Source: Anniella stebbinsi
Taxonomy: Eukaryota > Chordata > Lepidosauria > Squamata > Anniellidae
Assembly: GCA_029215795.1 (NCBI GenBank)
Contig: JARDYH010000001.1
Coordinates: 9,666,001 to 9,730,000, forward strand
DNA length: 64,000 nt
Direction: 5' to 3'
The notes below the pieces were generated by a model. The model saw only the letters and a list, made by a program, of their open reading frames with translations. It searched no databases and was not told where the DNA came from. The translations under genes were made by a program, and so were the position numbers. Shown here piece after piece: positions 1-12,315 of this stretch. Each line of letters begins with the position of its first letter. Positions within the stretch are counted from its first letter, which is position 1.

Positions 1-185
1 ATTATTTGTATTAGGCAGGTTTCTATCCTCCCCCAGAGTGATGAGCAAGCAGGTGTGAACTTCTCCTTACACATATATCTACACATGTGTGTACCTATGT
101 ACACACATATGCAAAACAGGGGAAATAAAAATGGAAGCGGGGAGAGGAGAGCAGTTCTAACATTATTGTAATTATTATTGTAACT

Positions 186-545
186 ATATTTATTTATATC
201 TCACCCTTTCCCCAATAATGGGACTCAAGGCAGCTTACAAATTAAAAAATGTACAGTTAAAACAAATAGCGATATGCAAAAATTAAAAATATAATTAGAC
301 ATAGTACAACCGTAAAATATTTAAAACATTTAAAACATTTTAAATACACATAATTAAAAATCCGAACTATAAGTAGTACATCTACAAAGGTCTGACTTAC
401 TCCCCAAAGGCCTGCTGAAACAGAAAAGTTTTAGCTTGCGTCCGAAAGCACACCAAGGAGGGAGCCGGTCGAGCTTCCCTGAGAAGGGAGTTCCATTAGG
501 GCAGCAGCCTGAGATTGGCTCTTTAGGAGCACCTGATTCCATAGC
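186..545 (-). mobile_element. L2-like LINE fragment, 3' end, old subfamily
   Basis: Degraded 3' end of an L2-like non-LTR retrotransposon in antisense orientation. On the minus strand a remnant of the C-terminal reverse-transcriptase ORF is still readable around 430-545 (short pieces such as KLDRLPPWCAFGRK and LKLFCFSRPLGSKSD). It is followed by an A/T-rich 3' UTR and a terminal motif near 195-240 (revcomp of caccctttccccaataatgg) that resembles the gcct-plus-(AAAT)n ends of squamate L2 elements. The frame is broken and 5'-truncated. It belongs to a different subfamily from the well-preserved copy at 12113-13833. Recognition is by resemblance only. Confidence 0.6.
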
Positions 546-2576
546 CCAGGAGGATTGTGGCCTGCGGTGTTCATATCCCAGCTTTACCTGCCTGCAGTTT
601 CTTCAGTCCACCATTGGTGTAGAGAATTGTGAAACAACATCAGCACATGGGGCTCCTGACCTGAGTCCCACAATGCTTGGCACCATGTGTGCCTAAATGC
701 CTCCCTCCAGATGAATGCATTTCACACTGAGGTTTATGTTAGTCAAAGGCCTTGACTAGGTAACACGGGCTCTTTTGCGTCATGGCCCTGACAACCTGGA
801 CAACATGGACAAGGAAGGTGAGGGGCCAATAGTGCTGATCGAGGAGGCTCTGTGGCTGAGTCCCACCACTGATTGCTAGTCCATCAACCAGGGACCTGCT
901 GAGCCTGAGCCTCCCAAGTTTTGAAGCCCATGGAGGCTGCAATTCCTGAGCCTGGCCCTCACCAGGGCTTTGTGCTGTACTGAGCTGGCTCACCAATGGA
1001 AAGGATGTGTGCCTAGCATAAGATTCTGGAGAGTCAATGGAGCTCTAAGTTCCAGGCCAGAGGGATGCCCCTTTATGGCTCTGTACTCCTGAGCAAAGTT
1101 GTAACACTTAGGATAGGTAGTAAGGCTCAGGGCTCAGGTGAAACAGCTCCTTGGGTGCTGTCCAGGGTCCTGAAAGACATGCCTGCATTTGTGGGATTCC
1201 TGTTCCTGGCTGAACTCTTCCTATCCTCTCCCTATGGGCCAACTTGCTTCCTCCTGACCTGCTCATGGGCTATGTTTCACCTGGGGGCTGCCTATACGTG
1301 CTCAAAACCCCACAGTCCCTGCAAATCTGCACTGCATCAGTTATATGACACAGCCACAGATTCACAGCCACCATGAGGCTTTTCTGCGAAGCTGCACACT
1401 AAAAAAAGTCAGGGACTTACCCTGACTTTTTGGGTGGGAGCAAGGTCACCCCAGCTCTTCCACTGCCTGACCTCACTCCATGGTCTATTTGGGGGGCATT
1501 CTGGAAGGATGGCATCTGACAATTGGTTGTGGGAAGCTAGGAAGAGGGTGGGGGTGGCTGCAATACCTGGATGACAACCAGAAACCCCATGCAAGGACTG
1601 GACAGCCCATGTCTTGGTTTTTCCTTTGTTACTGATCCGTTAATGGCAAAACAGGCTTGCTGGAAAGGGGAGCCAATTCAATCCATTGACCATGACAACA
1701 CTTGCATTCCTAATTCCTCCCTACATTTTCTGGTCTTCCTCTAGAAATTATTCAGGTAGCATTTTTTATCGTCTTGCTTCTGTAGACACCACATCCGCAT
1801 GACACAGCTCTTGTGATTTAATAGGTATTTTAGGGAGCCTGGCAGAGTGCGTCCCACAAGGAGAAGGAAATGCTTTCCATCAGGCTCTTTGACAATGGAG
1901 CTGGAATATAACAAATGAACAAAACCCATTTGGCATGAAACTGATTTGGCTGGAGAAACAAGTCTTCATCCTTGCGATAAGGCAGCACAATCTCCACAAT
2001 CCTTTTAAGCAGGGGTGCACTTTTGTGATGAAGGGGATGAGATGACAACATGGCTAATAATAGTGCACGCCTATCCATGTCTTCTCGGAACTAAGTCCTG
2101 CTGAGTTCAATAGGACTTGCTCCTGGATAAGGAGGATTAAAACCTATGTTAGAATCTCATGGCGAATAGCTGAAGGATCAAAACACAGAGCTGCTAAATT
2201 GATATTACTGGCAGAAGAAGATAAACCAGACTGTCCACCGCCTGGACATCAGGACAGGTAGTCAAGGCAGGGGTGGATAGAATAAAAGCTGAGCCGCAGA
2301 CCTTGTGAGAGCTGGTTGTTAACTCAGAGCTGTCCAAGGTCCTGAGACTCCAGCCTGACCTTAGTTCTCCTGGTGAGTTGGTCACTGTCCCTTTGGTTGT
2401 GTGTGGTGTGGTCTATCCCCCACCATAGGCTTATGGTCATGATCAGGTCTTGCATCATTGGCTCCTGGTCATGATCAGAAGGACAGGACGATGGTTCCTC
2501 ACAGCCTTGACTCAGCCATTGGATACTAAGTGCTTTTTGGTTTACTTATTTATTTGCTTTCAGCCTCAGTGATATG
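546..2576. other. No gene recognised; anonymous sequence
   Basis: About 2 kb without a supportable exon, RNA gene or clear mobile element. Open frames are short and overlap on both strands, with no codon or domain signal. A small piece near 2095-2150 (tgagttcaataggacttgct) matches a short palindromic repeat seen better preserved at 39130-39215, 51758-51852 and 53555-53705. Confidence 0.5.
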
Positions 2577-2775
2577 AGAACATAACAGCCATGCTGGACC
2601 AGACCAAAGGCCTACTGTTCAGCCAACTAGATGCCCTATGGAAAGACCGTAAGCAGAATACAAGTGCAGCAACATCCTTCTGCTTCTGTTCCCAGCAACT
2701 GGCATAAAGAGGTATACTGCCCCTGATACTGGAGGTAATATACAGCCATCATGACTAATTGCCATTGATAGACTT
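2577..2775 (-). mobile_element. CR1-type LINE 3' fragment
   Basis: Antisense copy of a family that recurs at 6322, 7202, 40430 and 48607. It begins with 'agaacataa...ccatgctggaccagacc' and runs through 'tgatactggaggtaatatac' and 'agccatcatgactaattgcc'. In other copies the same family continues into 'gaagttcttcctcttctctgtcctgaatctc'-like text, which is typical of reptile and bird CR1 elements. It is 5'-truncated and non-coding. Confidence 0.65.
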
Positions 2776-3999
2776 ATCCTCCTTCTGGTTAAGAGGATGA
2801 GTTCCCCATCCCCTTCCCTTCGGTACTTCAATTTTCCGCCAGTGGCTTAAAGCAGAATGAAGCTCCACCGTGGATGGATTCGGGCAGCCAGTCTCACCTT
2901 CCATTTGTACATAGTTTAGCAATGTCAGAAGTCTGAGATCATAGCAGAGGGTGCTGCATGGCAGCTCCTTCCCCTCTAGCACTTTCCCAGATCCCAAAAG
3001 GGCCAGCACTGGTGTGTGAAGGAGCCATAGCGCAGACGCCAGTGCCATACTGTGGTGTTTCCAATGCCACCAAAAGCAGCATCAGAAGAGCCTCTAATTG
3101 ATTTCTGTGCTACAGGAGAATCAAATGAACATGCACATTTGCAGAAGGGGAATGCTGTTTCCTTGCTAAATTGCCCACTTTGGCAAAGGAAATTAGTTTT
3201 ACTCTATGCCTTTAAAGAACCCCTGGGCTGATTAGCTGCTGTATTGATCTCCTCTATTCTTCATCTGTGATAGTCGTTTGAATGCATCAAGATGGGCCAG
3301 GCTTTCTTAAAAGGGCGCCTGGTTGCTTGCTGGGACTGGTTTTCTAAAGTTGCTTGCTTATATCCCATTGCAACAGAGAAGGCGATGCTGTGGAAATGAA
3401 AAATGAGTTTGTGTAAAAAGTTATCTCCCTTCCAAAGAGACTACGGAAATAGCATTTCACAGCAGGGTTTATTGCTTTCCCTTAAGATATATAGACATGT
3501 GTTATCAGTTTAATGCAGCAATTGGGCTCATAAAGCAATAACACCCACTTTCAAAGTCAAAGAAAGAGTTTAGCCATCTTCTCTGAAATTGCTGATCTGG
3601 CATAGGTTTACTTGGAAGTAAGTCCCTCTGAATTCAAGAGGGTTGACTGCCAAGCGTGCCTGCACAGGATCGTTGCTTTAAACCTTCTGTCTTAAACTGG
3701 GATTTATGTCTTGTGCCCGGAGTGCTTTGGGGTAATGTGTTTGTATGTGTGTGCTAATTTCACATTTCTGGATACCAAAGTTATTATTAAAACAGGTAGC
3801 TCCCCTCTTTTAAAAAAATGTCAACTGACAGTTTTTCTTTTTCTGTGAAACGTTAAGGTATTCTAAATGCAAATACCAAAAGGATGAAATGCGATGCATT
3901 GAATCTTGTGTGGTAGGCATTATAATGTAGCCATACATTGCATATAGAGAATATTTAAGTGAAAGATAATGTTCTGCTAGTGGGCGGAATTTATTTTAA

Positions 4000-4002
<3 letters not shown>
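2776..4002. other. No gene recognised
   Basis: Anonymous sequence. A diverged half of the short palindromic repeat (acttggaagtaagtccctc) lies at about 3605-3690. Nothing else is supportable. Confidence 0.5.

Positions 4003-4045
<43 letters not shown>
4003..4045 (+). repeat. (AAT)n microsatellite
   Basis: Uninterrupted trinucleotide run of about 14 units. Similar AAT runs in this window sit at the 3' ends of LINE copies (16957, 43858), but no LINE end is recognisable here. Confidence 0.95.
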
Positions 4046-4047
<2 letters not shown>

Positions 4048-4590
4048 CACAACTGAGAGATTTCATGCTTTGGGGAACAAAGTTTGAAAGGCACTAGAGT
4101 CATATTAACGCATCAAGGACCTATGGGATTTAAAATTGGTTTCTGAGGATTTCTTTGCAATGCCATTTGTATTTGACATGGTAAATAAAATAGGATGAAG
4201 AACTAGTTTCACCCTCCCCTCTCCTTTCTTGTGATGTTGAAATTTAATTTGGAAACTTCCTGGGCTGGGACCTGTCTTTCTGGATTTATAGAACTCTGTA
4301 AATTTACAGACTCTAGACATGGATGGCACTGTATGAAAAAACAGTAATATTTAACATTTGTATAGTACTTGCACATGTTCAAAACACTTCCCATGCATTG
4401 AGTTGCGATTATTGCAACAACAACCCTGTAAAGGAGGCCAGTACTGTTAGTGAGAGACAACAGCCACTTAGTGCCTTCCTACTTCATAGCCACTATGCTC
4501 CATTGTGGGTGGAGAGGGGGCAGATTCAGAACCCCATCCACTCCTCCTGGAGGTCCACGGATCATGGCCTTCAGCTATGTCAACCTTGAG

Positions 4591-4942
4591 TAGGGATGGG
4601 GGCAAACGACATTTGAACTGACCAAATTTGCACCTCTCCAAACTAATACGTGAACCGAAACCCAATTCTCCTCCAGTTTTCGCCTGTCTCTGAATTTTGG
4701 AATGCAGTCCTCTGATCAAAAGCTGCATATCAAATGCACACATTAATGAAATACGCATATAGAAATGTGCACATGGTGGAAATGCATGTCCCAAAATTCG
4801 CACACCTCCGCACCCATATTAATTGTTGCGCAGACTTTACAAAAAAAGTGCAAACTGATATGGAAATTGGGCAGGACGAACTTGCCTTTGAAAAAAATGT
4901 GAACATTACTGAAAGCAAAACAAACCAATTCATACATCCCTA
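4591..4942. mobile_element. hAT-type non-autonomous element with 8-bp TSD
   Basis: Non-coding 352-bp element delimited by short inverted termini: tagggatg at the left and catcccta at the right, a perfect 8-bp pair. It is flanked by imperfect 8-bp direct repeats, accttgag (4583-4590) and gccttgtg (4943-4950), matching at 6 of 8 positions as expected for an aged hAT target duplication. The interior is rich in 'gcacac', 'gcaaa' and 'aatttg' words that recur in the insertion at 41765-42093. No transposase remnant is seen, so mobilisation would have been in trans. Confidence 0.7.
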
Positions 4943-5189
4943 GCCTTGTGCTGGTGTAGTCAACCCTTTCCTCCCACTGGTTTCACTTCTACTTCACTCC
5001 TCCCATTCCATTTTGGATTTCTGTCTTAATGTTAAGCTATAACTTATCGTGGAGTTCCCAAATCCCCCAGCACACCCTGAAATCTGAGATGGTACAGTTG
5101 GGTAATAGGCCATGTGGCATGTTACCAGAGCCAGTTTTAGATTTCTGAAAGCCCTTGGTTAAGATACCCTCAGTGCCCACCCCCCAATG

Positions 5190-5428
5190 AGTCAAGTTAC
5201 AGGAAGCCAGCTGGACATCAGGAAAAACATCCTGACTGTTAGAGCAGTATGACAATAGAGCCCATTACCTAGGGAGTTCGTGGGCTCTCCCACACTAGAG
5301 GCCTTCAATATGCAGCTGGACAGCCATCTGTTAGGTTACTTTAAGGTGGATTCCTGCATTGAGCAGGGGGTTGGATTTGATGGCCTTATAGGCCCCTTCC
5401 AACTCTACTATTTTATGATTCCATGATT
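5190..5428 (+). mobile_element. CR1 LINE 3' end
   Basis: Sense copy of the CR1 subfamily seen at 23330-23820, truncated at its 5' side. Diagnostic stretches are 'ggacatcaggaaaaacatcc', 'gagcaggggg' and 'ccccttccaactctac', ending in a 'ttatgattccatgat' octamer-like terminus, as CR1 elements do instead of a poly(A) tail. Non-coding relic. Confidence 0.85.
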
Positions 5429-6321
5429 ATATAACCTGTTTGCTGCCATTTTCAGAAGTTCCTTTTGCTCCTCCTCCTCTTTCTAATAACTGGGACAACC
5501 TACTTGCTTGGCAGGCAGAGAGCCAGTGAGCAAGTAGGCAGGGGCAGCTCCTTCTCCTCCTCCCTACCTTTGCCTGTGCTAGAGTGAGGCGCAGGTGAAA
5601 AACAGGTTGCAACGGTGAAGAAGGTTGGGGTTTGTGGGCCTTTGACATCTGCCCTGAATGCTATTTTCTAGATATCAGAGTCATCCCTCGCTCCAGAAGA
5701 GTCAGCAGTTTGCACTGCAGGATTATATAACCTGCCAAATCTTTAAATCCAAGCCGTGCATTTTTATTTGAAAGTGGTGAATCGTAAATGTTGACTTCTA
5801 GTGAAACATCAGCGGCAAATTGAGCTTCTCTGCTCAGACCTGTGTGGAGGAAAGGGGCTGCTTAAATATGCAGATTGATGAACATGAAAACAATCTTTCT
5901 ATGTATACACCTTGAAATTGCTAATCTGCTGCCTTGGGGCTGGTGCCTGGGAGAAATTATTAGAGGCCAATGTTTATCTCGGCCTGTCTATATTTAGTAA
6001 GAATGAGTCCTATAGGCATTCAGCACTTGGCAGAGTACAAATTGCTATAGCTGCAGAGAAAAGTATGGAATACATATATTGCGTGCAAAGCCAATCTAAA
6101 TGCAGAATCCATCTTTTTTCGGAGACACAATATAAATACACTTGTGCTTCGGTTCACGGAAACTACTGGCCAGGCATGCGTCATGGTGACTCTGATTTAA
6201 TTTACTATGATTAATAATCGCATTTGTAACTGTAGAGGTTGGCCTACATGGAAATACAATACATGCCATGATGAACCATGAATTGGGTCTTTCCATTTGC
6301 CCTTCCTCCTGCTCTTTCCCC
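5429..6321. other. No gene recognised
   Basis: Anonymous sequence with a CTCCT-rich patch near 5465-5575. No supportable feature. Confidence 0.45.
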
Positions 6322-6637
6322 CCACCAAACTATGGAATTTACTGCCACAAGGTGTGGTGATGGCCAGCAATTGGAATGGCTTTAAAAGGGGTTGAATAAA
6401 TTCTTGGAGGAGAAGGCTATCAATGACTACTAGCCCTGGTGGTTATGTGCTACCTCTAGTATCAGAGACTGTAAGCCTGCTTACACTAGGTGTATGGGAG
6501 CATGGATGGAAGGGTGCTGTTGCACCATGTCCTACTTGTGATTCCCTTGTCAGCAGCTGGTTGGCCACTGTGTGAACAGAGTGCTGGACTAGATGGACCC
6601 TCGGTCTGATCCAGCAGGGCTCTTCTTATGTTCTTAA
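6322..6637 (+). mobile_element. CR1-type LINE 3' end
   Basis: Sense copy of the second CR1 type. It starts in the end of the RT reading frame (WNSLPQ-like 'tatggaatttactgccacaa', then 'ggaatggctttaaaagggg') and ends at 'gatccagcagggctcttctt' plus 'atgttctta'. Frame disrupted; 5'-truncated. Confidence 0.75.
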
Positions 6638-7201
6638 ATATGCCTGCTTCCCCAATTGGAGACACCAAGGCCACATTTTTCTTAATTGGTACTGAGACGT
6701 TTGGCAAAGTGAAGCGAAGTCATAACGCAACCTTTTTCTCTCAGGGTGGGGAGGTAACGTTGGTGGCGAGGAGACCCTAAGGCAGGGGTGTGACCTTGTT
6801 CAGTCTGAGAGCCTTTTTCCATTTTGGAGAAGCTCTTTGGCTGCATACCAGTAGTTGGTAGGGCTGTAGGCAGAAGGAGCAAGATGGAAAAATACCAGCA
6901 TATCTTAGCTTAAAGCTCTTCCTGCCAGTAACTGAGGTTTTGGAGAAGCATCTCAACCTTTTAGAATGGGGGAAAAGCTGCACAAAAGCCCCGTAAAATG
7001 TCAGAGAAATCTGCAACAGGACCCAATGAGTTTGTATTTTTTTATTAATCTGACCCATGGAATCCTCAGCAGACCGTGTTCCCTCCTGTTAGGCAGAGTC
7101 CCCAGACTTGCAGACTATTTCACTAATCATCGAGAACTTTGCGGAAATTTTGTCGTAGTAAAATATGGAAAAAATTGGAAAAAAAATGGACTAGCATTCT
7201 G

Positions 7202-7705
7202 TTGACACAGTGGCCAACCCACTGCCCACGGGAAACCAACACGCGGGACCCTTTCATCCATGTTCATCAGCAACTGGTGTATATAGATCAACAGTCTCTG
7301 ATACTGGAGGTAGCACATGGCCATCAGGACAAGTAGCCATCAAGGAATGGAAGAGGCCAACAAGAGCAACATCCCTGCCACCCCACTCTTCTATGGGGCT
7401 GAAGGACTTTGCGAGCTGGAGGTAGCACATAGCCATAGGATTAGTAGCCATTGCAAGCCTTCATGAATTTGTTCAATCCCCATTTCAAGCCACCCAAATC
7501 GGTGGCCATCACACCATCTTGTTCCATAGTTTAACAACATGCTGTGTGAAGAAGTTCTTCCTCTTCTCTGTCCTGAATCTCTCACCAATCAGCTTCATGG
7601 GATGCGGACCATTGGGTTCTAGTATTATGAGTAAGGGAGGGAAATGTCTCCCTGTCCATTTTCTCCAAAAATTGATCAACGTTGTGTATACTCCTCCACA
7701 TTTAG
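7202..7705 (-). mobile_element. CR1-type LINE fragment with internal duplication
   Basis: Antisense copy of the same family as 6322-6637. It extends further upstream into 'gaagttcttcctcttctctg' and 'tgaatctctcaccaatcagc', a stretch conserved in reptilian and avian CR1. A block containing 'ggaggtagcacatggccatc' (about 7305-7345) is repeated as 'ggaggtagcacatagccata' (about 7420-7445), separated by unrelated sequence. This suggests internal duplication or two overlapping insertions. Confidence 0.75.
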
Positions 7706-7977
7706 GCTAATCCACACTTCTCTTCTGAGTGTGCGTGTGTGAGAATGTATGTGTGGGCAATGACAGAAATTCTGGAAGAAAGATAAGTTCCATATGGTTA
7801 TCCTGCTCTGAAATCCAATCTCTAAAAATACCTTCAGAGTTCATGATAGTTGAGAATAGAATGGAAATGCATTGGGAGAATGAGTAGCATATTCAACACT
7901 CATTTCCATTAATTAGCTGCATCTTTCTTTTTTATGCTCAGAATTATTTTTTAATTTTTAACTTTGCTTTACTTATT

Positions 7978-8204
7978 GGCTGAATTCGCACGACACAATA
8001 AGCAACTGGGGGGAGGGGAAACAATCGTCAGTTGTATTGACTATTGTGTCATCCAAATGCTGCCATAGTCAACTCAGCACTGATCCTAATCCACACCACA
8101 GTTGATTATTTATTACCATGTTGTGTGGGGAGTACCCCCTAGATGAACAACTGTAAAGTTGATTATTACCCCACCATTGACTATCGTGTTGTCCAAATTC
8201 AGCA
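7978..8204. mobile_element. Foldback MITE, family A (3-bp TSD)
   Basis: Non-coding element with inverted termini ggctgaattcgcacgacac (left) and gtgttgtccaaattcagca (right), flanked by the direct repeat att (7975-7977 and 8205-8207). Related copies lie at 19169-19392, 22378-22598 and 52334-52867. The interior is partly palindromic ('gttgattatttattac' and its partners). A 3-bp TSD points to PIF/Harbinger- or CACTA-type transposition rather than hAT; the superfamily is not certain. Confidence 0.8.
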
Positions 8205-8211
8205 ATTTTCT

Positions 8212-8790
8212 TCATTACACTTCTATACTGCCCCACAGCCAAAGCTCTCTGGGTGGTTCAACCTCTCTGGGTGCTTCATATTTGCTGTTCAGTTCCCTTA
8301 TCTTGGCCAGGACCACAAATGCTTCATCCTCGGTTGTTGGGCCTCCCCGCATCTGGCCATGTGCCAACACCACAATGGAATCTCAGCAACCATTACATGA
8401 CATTCACAAAAACAGAAACCAAAAGACAAAATCCTAAAGCTAAATATACAACCTTTAACATACAAACATGTAAAACAGTTTTCAACTATCAACAATAACA
8501 TCCCAGGACCTGTTAAAGACACCCTGTCAGATGCTGTCAAATGCCTGGGAGTAGAGGAAAGTCTTAACCTGGTGCCAAAAAACATGTCAATGTTGGTGCC
8601 AGGTAGATTTCACTGGGGAGAGGATCCCACAATCTGGAGGGGGACACAACTGACAATTCCTCATCCTTGTTGCCGTACTTCAAACCTCCCTTGGAGGAGA
8701 CATTTAGAGGAGGGTTCAGAGGTCATATGTGAACCTTATGTCTCTCTGTGGAAAGCCAGGCATCTCCCACTGCATCCAGATACAATCGCG
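8212..8790 (-). mobile_element. L2-like LINE 3' fragment
   Basis: Antisense copy related to the element at 12113-13833. From low to high coordinate it shows the 3'-terminal motif 'ctgccccacagccaaagctc', the A-rich antisense 3' UTR, and then the C-terminal coding part around 8530-8785, which is frameshifted. No (TTTA)n tail remains. 5'-truncated. Confidence 0.85.
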
Positions 8791-8993
8791 ATGGGTAACA
8801 GGCTGCCACTGTCCTGCCATCCCTCATTGTGGCTGTTAAAATAGCTCCCACAAGTTTTATCAGTGGAACCAGTTGTTATACAGCATCTTGGATGTTCTGT
8901 CTGATGCTTATGTTGTATGATGTCCTAGCAGTCAACCAACCACACATGGCCTAAATGTTTAAGGGCCCAATCTACAATGTCCATCATTTAATG

Positions 8994-9123
8994 CAGGGTT
9001 GGGCAATTGGTGGCCCTCCAGAGTTTGTTGGACTGCAAGTCCCATTAGATGTGTCAATGGTAAGGGATGATGGTAATTGCAGCCCATCAATATCTGGGCA
9101 GGGGCACATCTTGCCCACCCCTG
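8994..9123. mobile_element. hAT-type MITE, family E, with TSD
   Basis: Compact palindromic element with termini cagggttgggcaa and ttgcccacccctg. It is flanked by atttaatg (8986-8993) and ctttaatg (9124-9131), a 7-of-8 TSD. The core 'ttggactgcaagtcccatta' and 'gatggtaattgcagcccatc' is the 'ggactacaactccca' palindrome seen in many copies here (24327, 50399, 55452, 62052, 63605). No coding capacity. Confidence 0.85.
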
Positions 9124-11704
9124 CTTTAATGGAAAGGCAGGATAAGAAATGTTGCAACAGACAGAAATTTAGGGATGTCCATCACCAGTAAATCCAGCCC
9201 TTTTTTGGCTTGCCAGATTTCCTCAGCATTCCAGAGTCAATTTGCATTTATGAGCCAAGCTAGGGGTTTCTTTCCCAAATCGGGGAACTTTTTTTGGTCT
9301 CTCTCTCCCCCCAACTTCAAAAGCTTGCACAAATTAGGCAAATTTTGGCAGTAATTTGCGCAAATTACTAGTGCAACTTGTGCAATTTGCAAGTGCAATT
9401 TGGGGGAGTTGATTTTATGAAGATAATACGACTAAAAAAACACCTCACGGAAATCCAGGAGCTGGCCCAACTCGATGCCAGCTTGTGGTAAAGTGACCTG
9501 AAGTCAGGGGTTGGTGGGGGGGGGGGGAAAGCTGATTCAAACTCTGTGAGCTTCACCCTCCCAGATGGATTCCTCTCACATCCTTACAAACATCTGTGTT
9601 GTACAGCAGTGCAGTGTGCAATGCACACACAAGTCCTGCGGGATACTATCTGAGCTAAGAGGACTGGGCATGTATGTATGTGTGTTTGCGGGGCGATGCA
9701 GCAAGGTGCGCTGCAGGAGGATACGGGAAGGTTTAGGCAAGTAGGAACTTGGGAAGCCGCCTGCTCTGGAGCCAGACCGTTGGTCCATTTAGCTGAGTAT
9801 TGTCTGTGGTGACTCTGTGGGGTTTTAGACAGGGGTCTTTCTCGGTCCTACAAGGAAAGTGGGGGACCTGCCAATGGCCTGTGTGTTACCGAACCCTGTC
9901 CTAAGAGGACCTGCCCATGTTTTAAGAACTTCAGGAGAGGCCCTTCTCTACTTCTCACCAACATCAGAGGTGCATTTGGCAGGGAGATGCCACAGAACCA
10001 TGCTTGCTTGCTTGCATAAAGTAGGAAGTCCTTGAAACACCAATAATAAAAAAGTTGGGATGGCCTGAATGGATGTTGACTGTGGCGAACAGCTGATCCA
10101 GCAGAACGGAATCAAATTCAAAAGTGCATTCTTTGCCCGGTTTCAAAGATGTGCTCTTTGGTGAAGGATAAGTAGTTTGATTTTTAAAAAGGAAAGGAAA
10201 GAAGGAAACAAACAGAATTCCCTGCCACCATGCTTTCCCAAGAACATGTTTCTTTGCAACAACTGTCATCGGAAATGGTGCTAATTGGCATCTCCCTGCT
10301 GACGTTATGTCGACGCAGTAGACTGTGATTTCAGGAAGGTATTCATCTTTGCTTTTTATGAGGCAAGCGATTGTGGAAGGGTTAGAGAGGGGAAGGAAAT
10401 GCCCTTTAAGATAAAGCAGTGCCTGGTGAAAATTCCTGTTGTATTCTGCTTTTCACGAGAAAACATTTATAGTTACAACTAAGGGCAGGTTCAAACCTAC
10501 ATATGTGGACATGGGTTGATTCCACATCGCTACAAGATGCATTCACAAATCAAAGGGCTTTTGTTTCCAGAGGCATTGTGAAAGATGATCTACGATGGCT
10601 CATTCAGACATGCAAGTCGTCACTGGATGCTGCGGTTATTGAGAACTGGGCCAGAAATTACATGTGCGTTTTCCACAGTGTGCTTCAATCTGCATTGGCT
10701 GGGATGTGCCAATCAGCAGTGCACTCAGGGTGGGAAACCAGCGCTTGATTTACAGGGGGCAAAGGGAGGATGGTCTCCCAATCTTTTGTGATGGTCCCTT
10801 AGTTACTACTCCTAACAGGCATACAGAGAGGACATTACCTGGCTAAAATTGGGGTGAGTCCAGGGTTGGGAGGTCTGTAGATTTCATTAAGGCTACCCTA
10901 CTTCCCCGAAACAATTTTCTAATGTGCACAACTTTCCTCCATTGACTAAAGCTGGCTGGTTCAGTCCACTGGGGAGATCTGCATGAATTGAAAATTTGCG
11001 CAAAAGTAAAGTAGGAAACATGTGCAAATCGAAGGCAAGCTCATGTCTGCATTTTGCATGCATCATCAGCAGACACATGCTCACGATCGCAGCCAGGGCT
11101 TCGACAGGGCATGTGCAAGTGTTTTGCAAGCCAAAAATGAAATCCTCATACCTCCCTAGTGGAGGGGTCCACACTGTCTGTCGTCCGCCAAGTGGGATTA
11201 ACCCAATTTAGGAAAGCTAAGTACAGAGGAATTTGTGCAATGAAGATTTGCGTAACTGTGTGGTTTTGAATAAGTTCCTCTCCCCACCCTAATAAAGCTT
11301 GGAGGAGACCTTAATTACTTGTCTGACATGCAACTTTCTAATAAAGGAGATTTACTGGGAAGAGCTTCGGTTCCGCACCCTGATCTTACTTTGATTACAT
11401 TTTCAGAGAAATGATATGTAGATTAAAGACATTAACCTTCAGCCTGTCCTCTTTCTTGGTCATTCACTGTTAAGGACCTTTAAAATAAAATGGAGCCTTG
11501 CATAAAAAAATAAACTGTGAGTGAGGGATGGAAGTGAAATAAAGAGAGCTACTTTTCGTAAGTCACAGACTATGCAGAGCAAGTCAAGGTTAAGGGCAGA
11601 AAATGGAGCAAAACACCGGGAATGAATAACTTGCCATTAGTACTCCCATCCATTGATCCACAATGCAATTGACCATGTAGTGTTATGTCTGATATGTAGA
11701 TTTT
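9124..11704. other. No gene recognised; anonymous sequence
   Basis: About 2.6 kb without supportable genes. Fragments rich in 'gcaaatt' and 'gtgcaa' words at about 9325-9410 and 10985-11050 resemble the interior of the hAT-type elements at 4591 and 41765. A 9-11 bp poly-G run occurs near 9518. Confidence 0.45.
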
Positions 11705-11880
11705 GGTCCAGGGACTTTGATGGACTGCCTTTCCCATCATGACTCTTCACACCCTCTCAGTTCCTTGGCTGAGACTGGCTGTCCAACTATTCAGGGTGCT
11801 GCAGTAGTGGATTTCCTGCATTAGCAGGGGGTTGAGCTGTGGATGACCTTTGAGATATTTTTCAACTCAACAGTCCAGTT
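11705..11880 (+). repeat. Chimeric remnant: family E MITE plus CR1 3' end
   Basis: The first ~95 bp resemble the family E palindrome ('gatggactgcctttcccatc', 'ctgagactggctgtcc'). The rest is a CR1 3' end ('ggatttcctgcattagcagg', 'ttcaactcaacag'). Both parts are eroded. Confidence 0.5.
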
Positions 11881-12315
11881 TGCACAGCACACTAGGGTCA
11901 CCCTGGATTACTTAACCCACAATGGGCCAGGCGCCATTTTGAATATGCAACTCCCAATTGGGTCGCAGCATGTCATCCGAAACCAGCCATTGGGGTTTAT
12001 GTGAGGGTAAATCAACTCTTTCATAACCCTTGGGAGGCCATATTCCAACAGATCTTAGAGGGAACCTGATTGGGGAAAACTGGACTGTGATATGGGAATG
12101 ATAGGTTTGTTATATTTATTTATTTATTTATTTATTACACTTGTATACCGCCCCATAGCCGAAGCTCTCTGGGCGGTTTACATAGGATTAAAAACAATTC
12201 AAAACAATATACAAAAATTAAAACAGCAAAAACATACAACATACACACAATCTGTACATTTAAAAACCACTTCAACACTTCAAAAAACTACAAAAACAAA
12301 ACAAACCCAGGCTCC

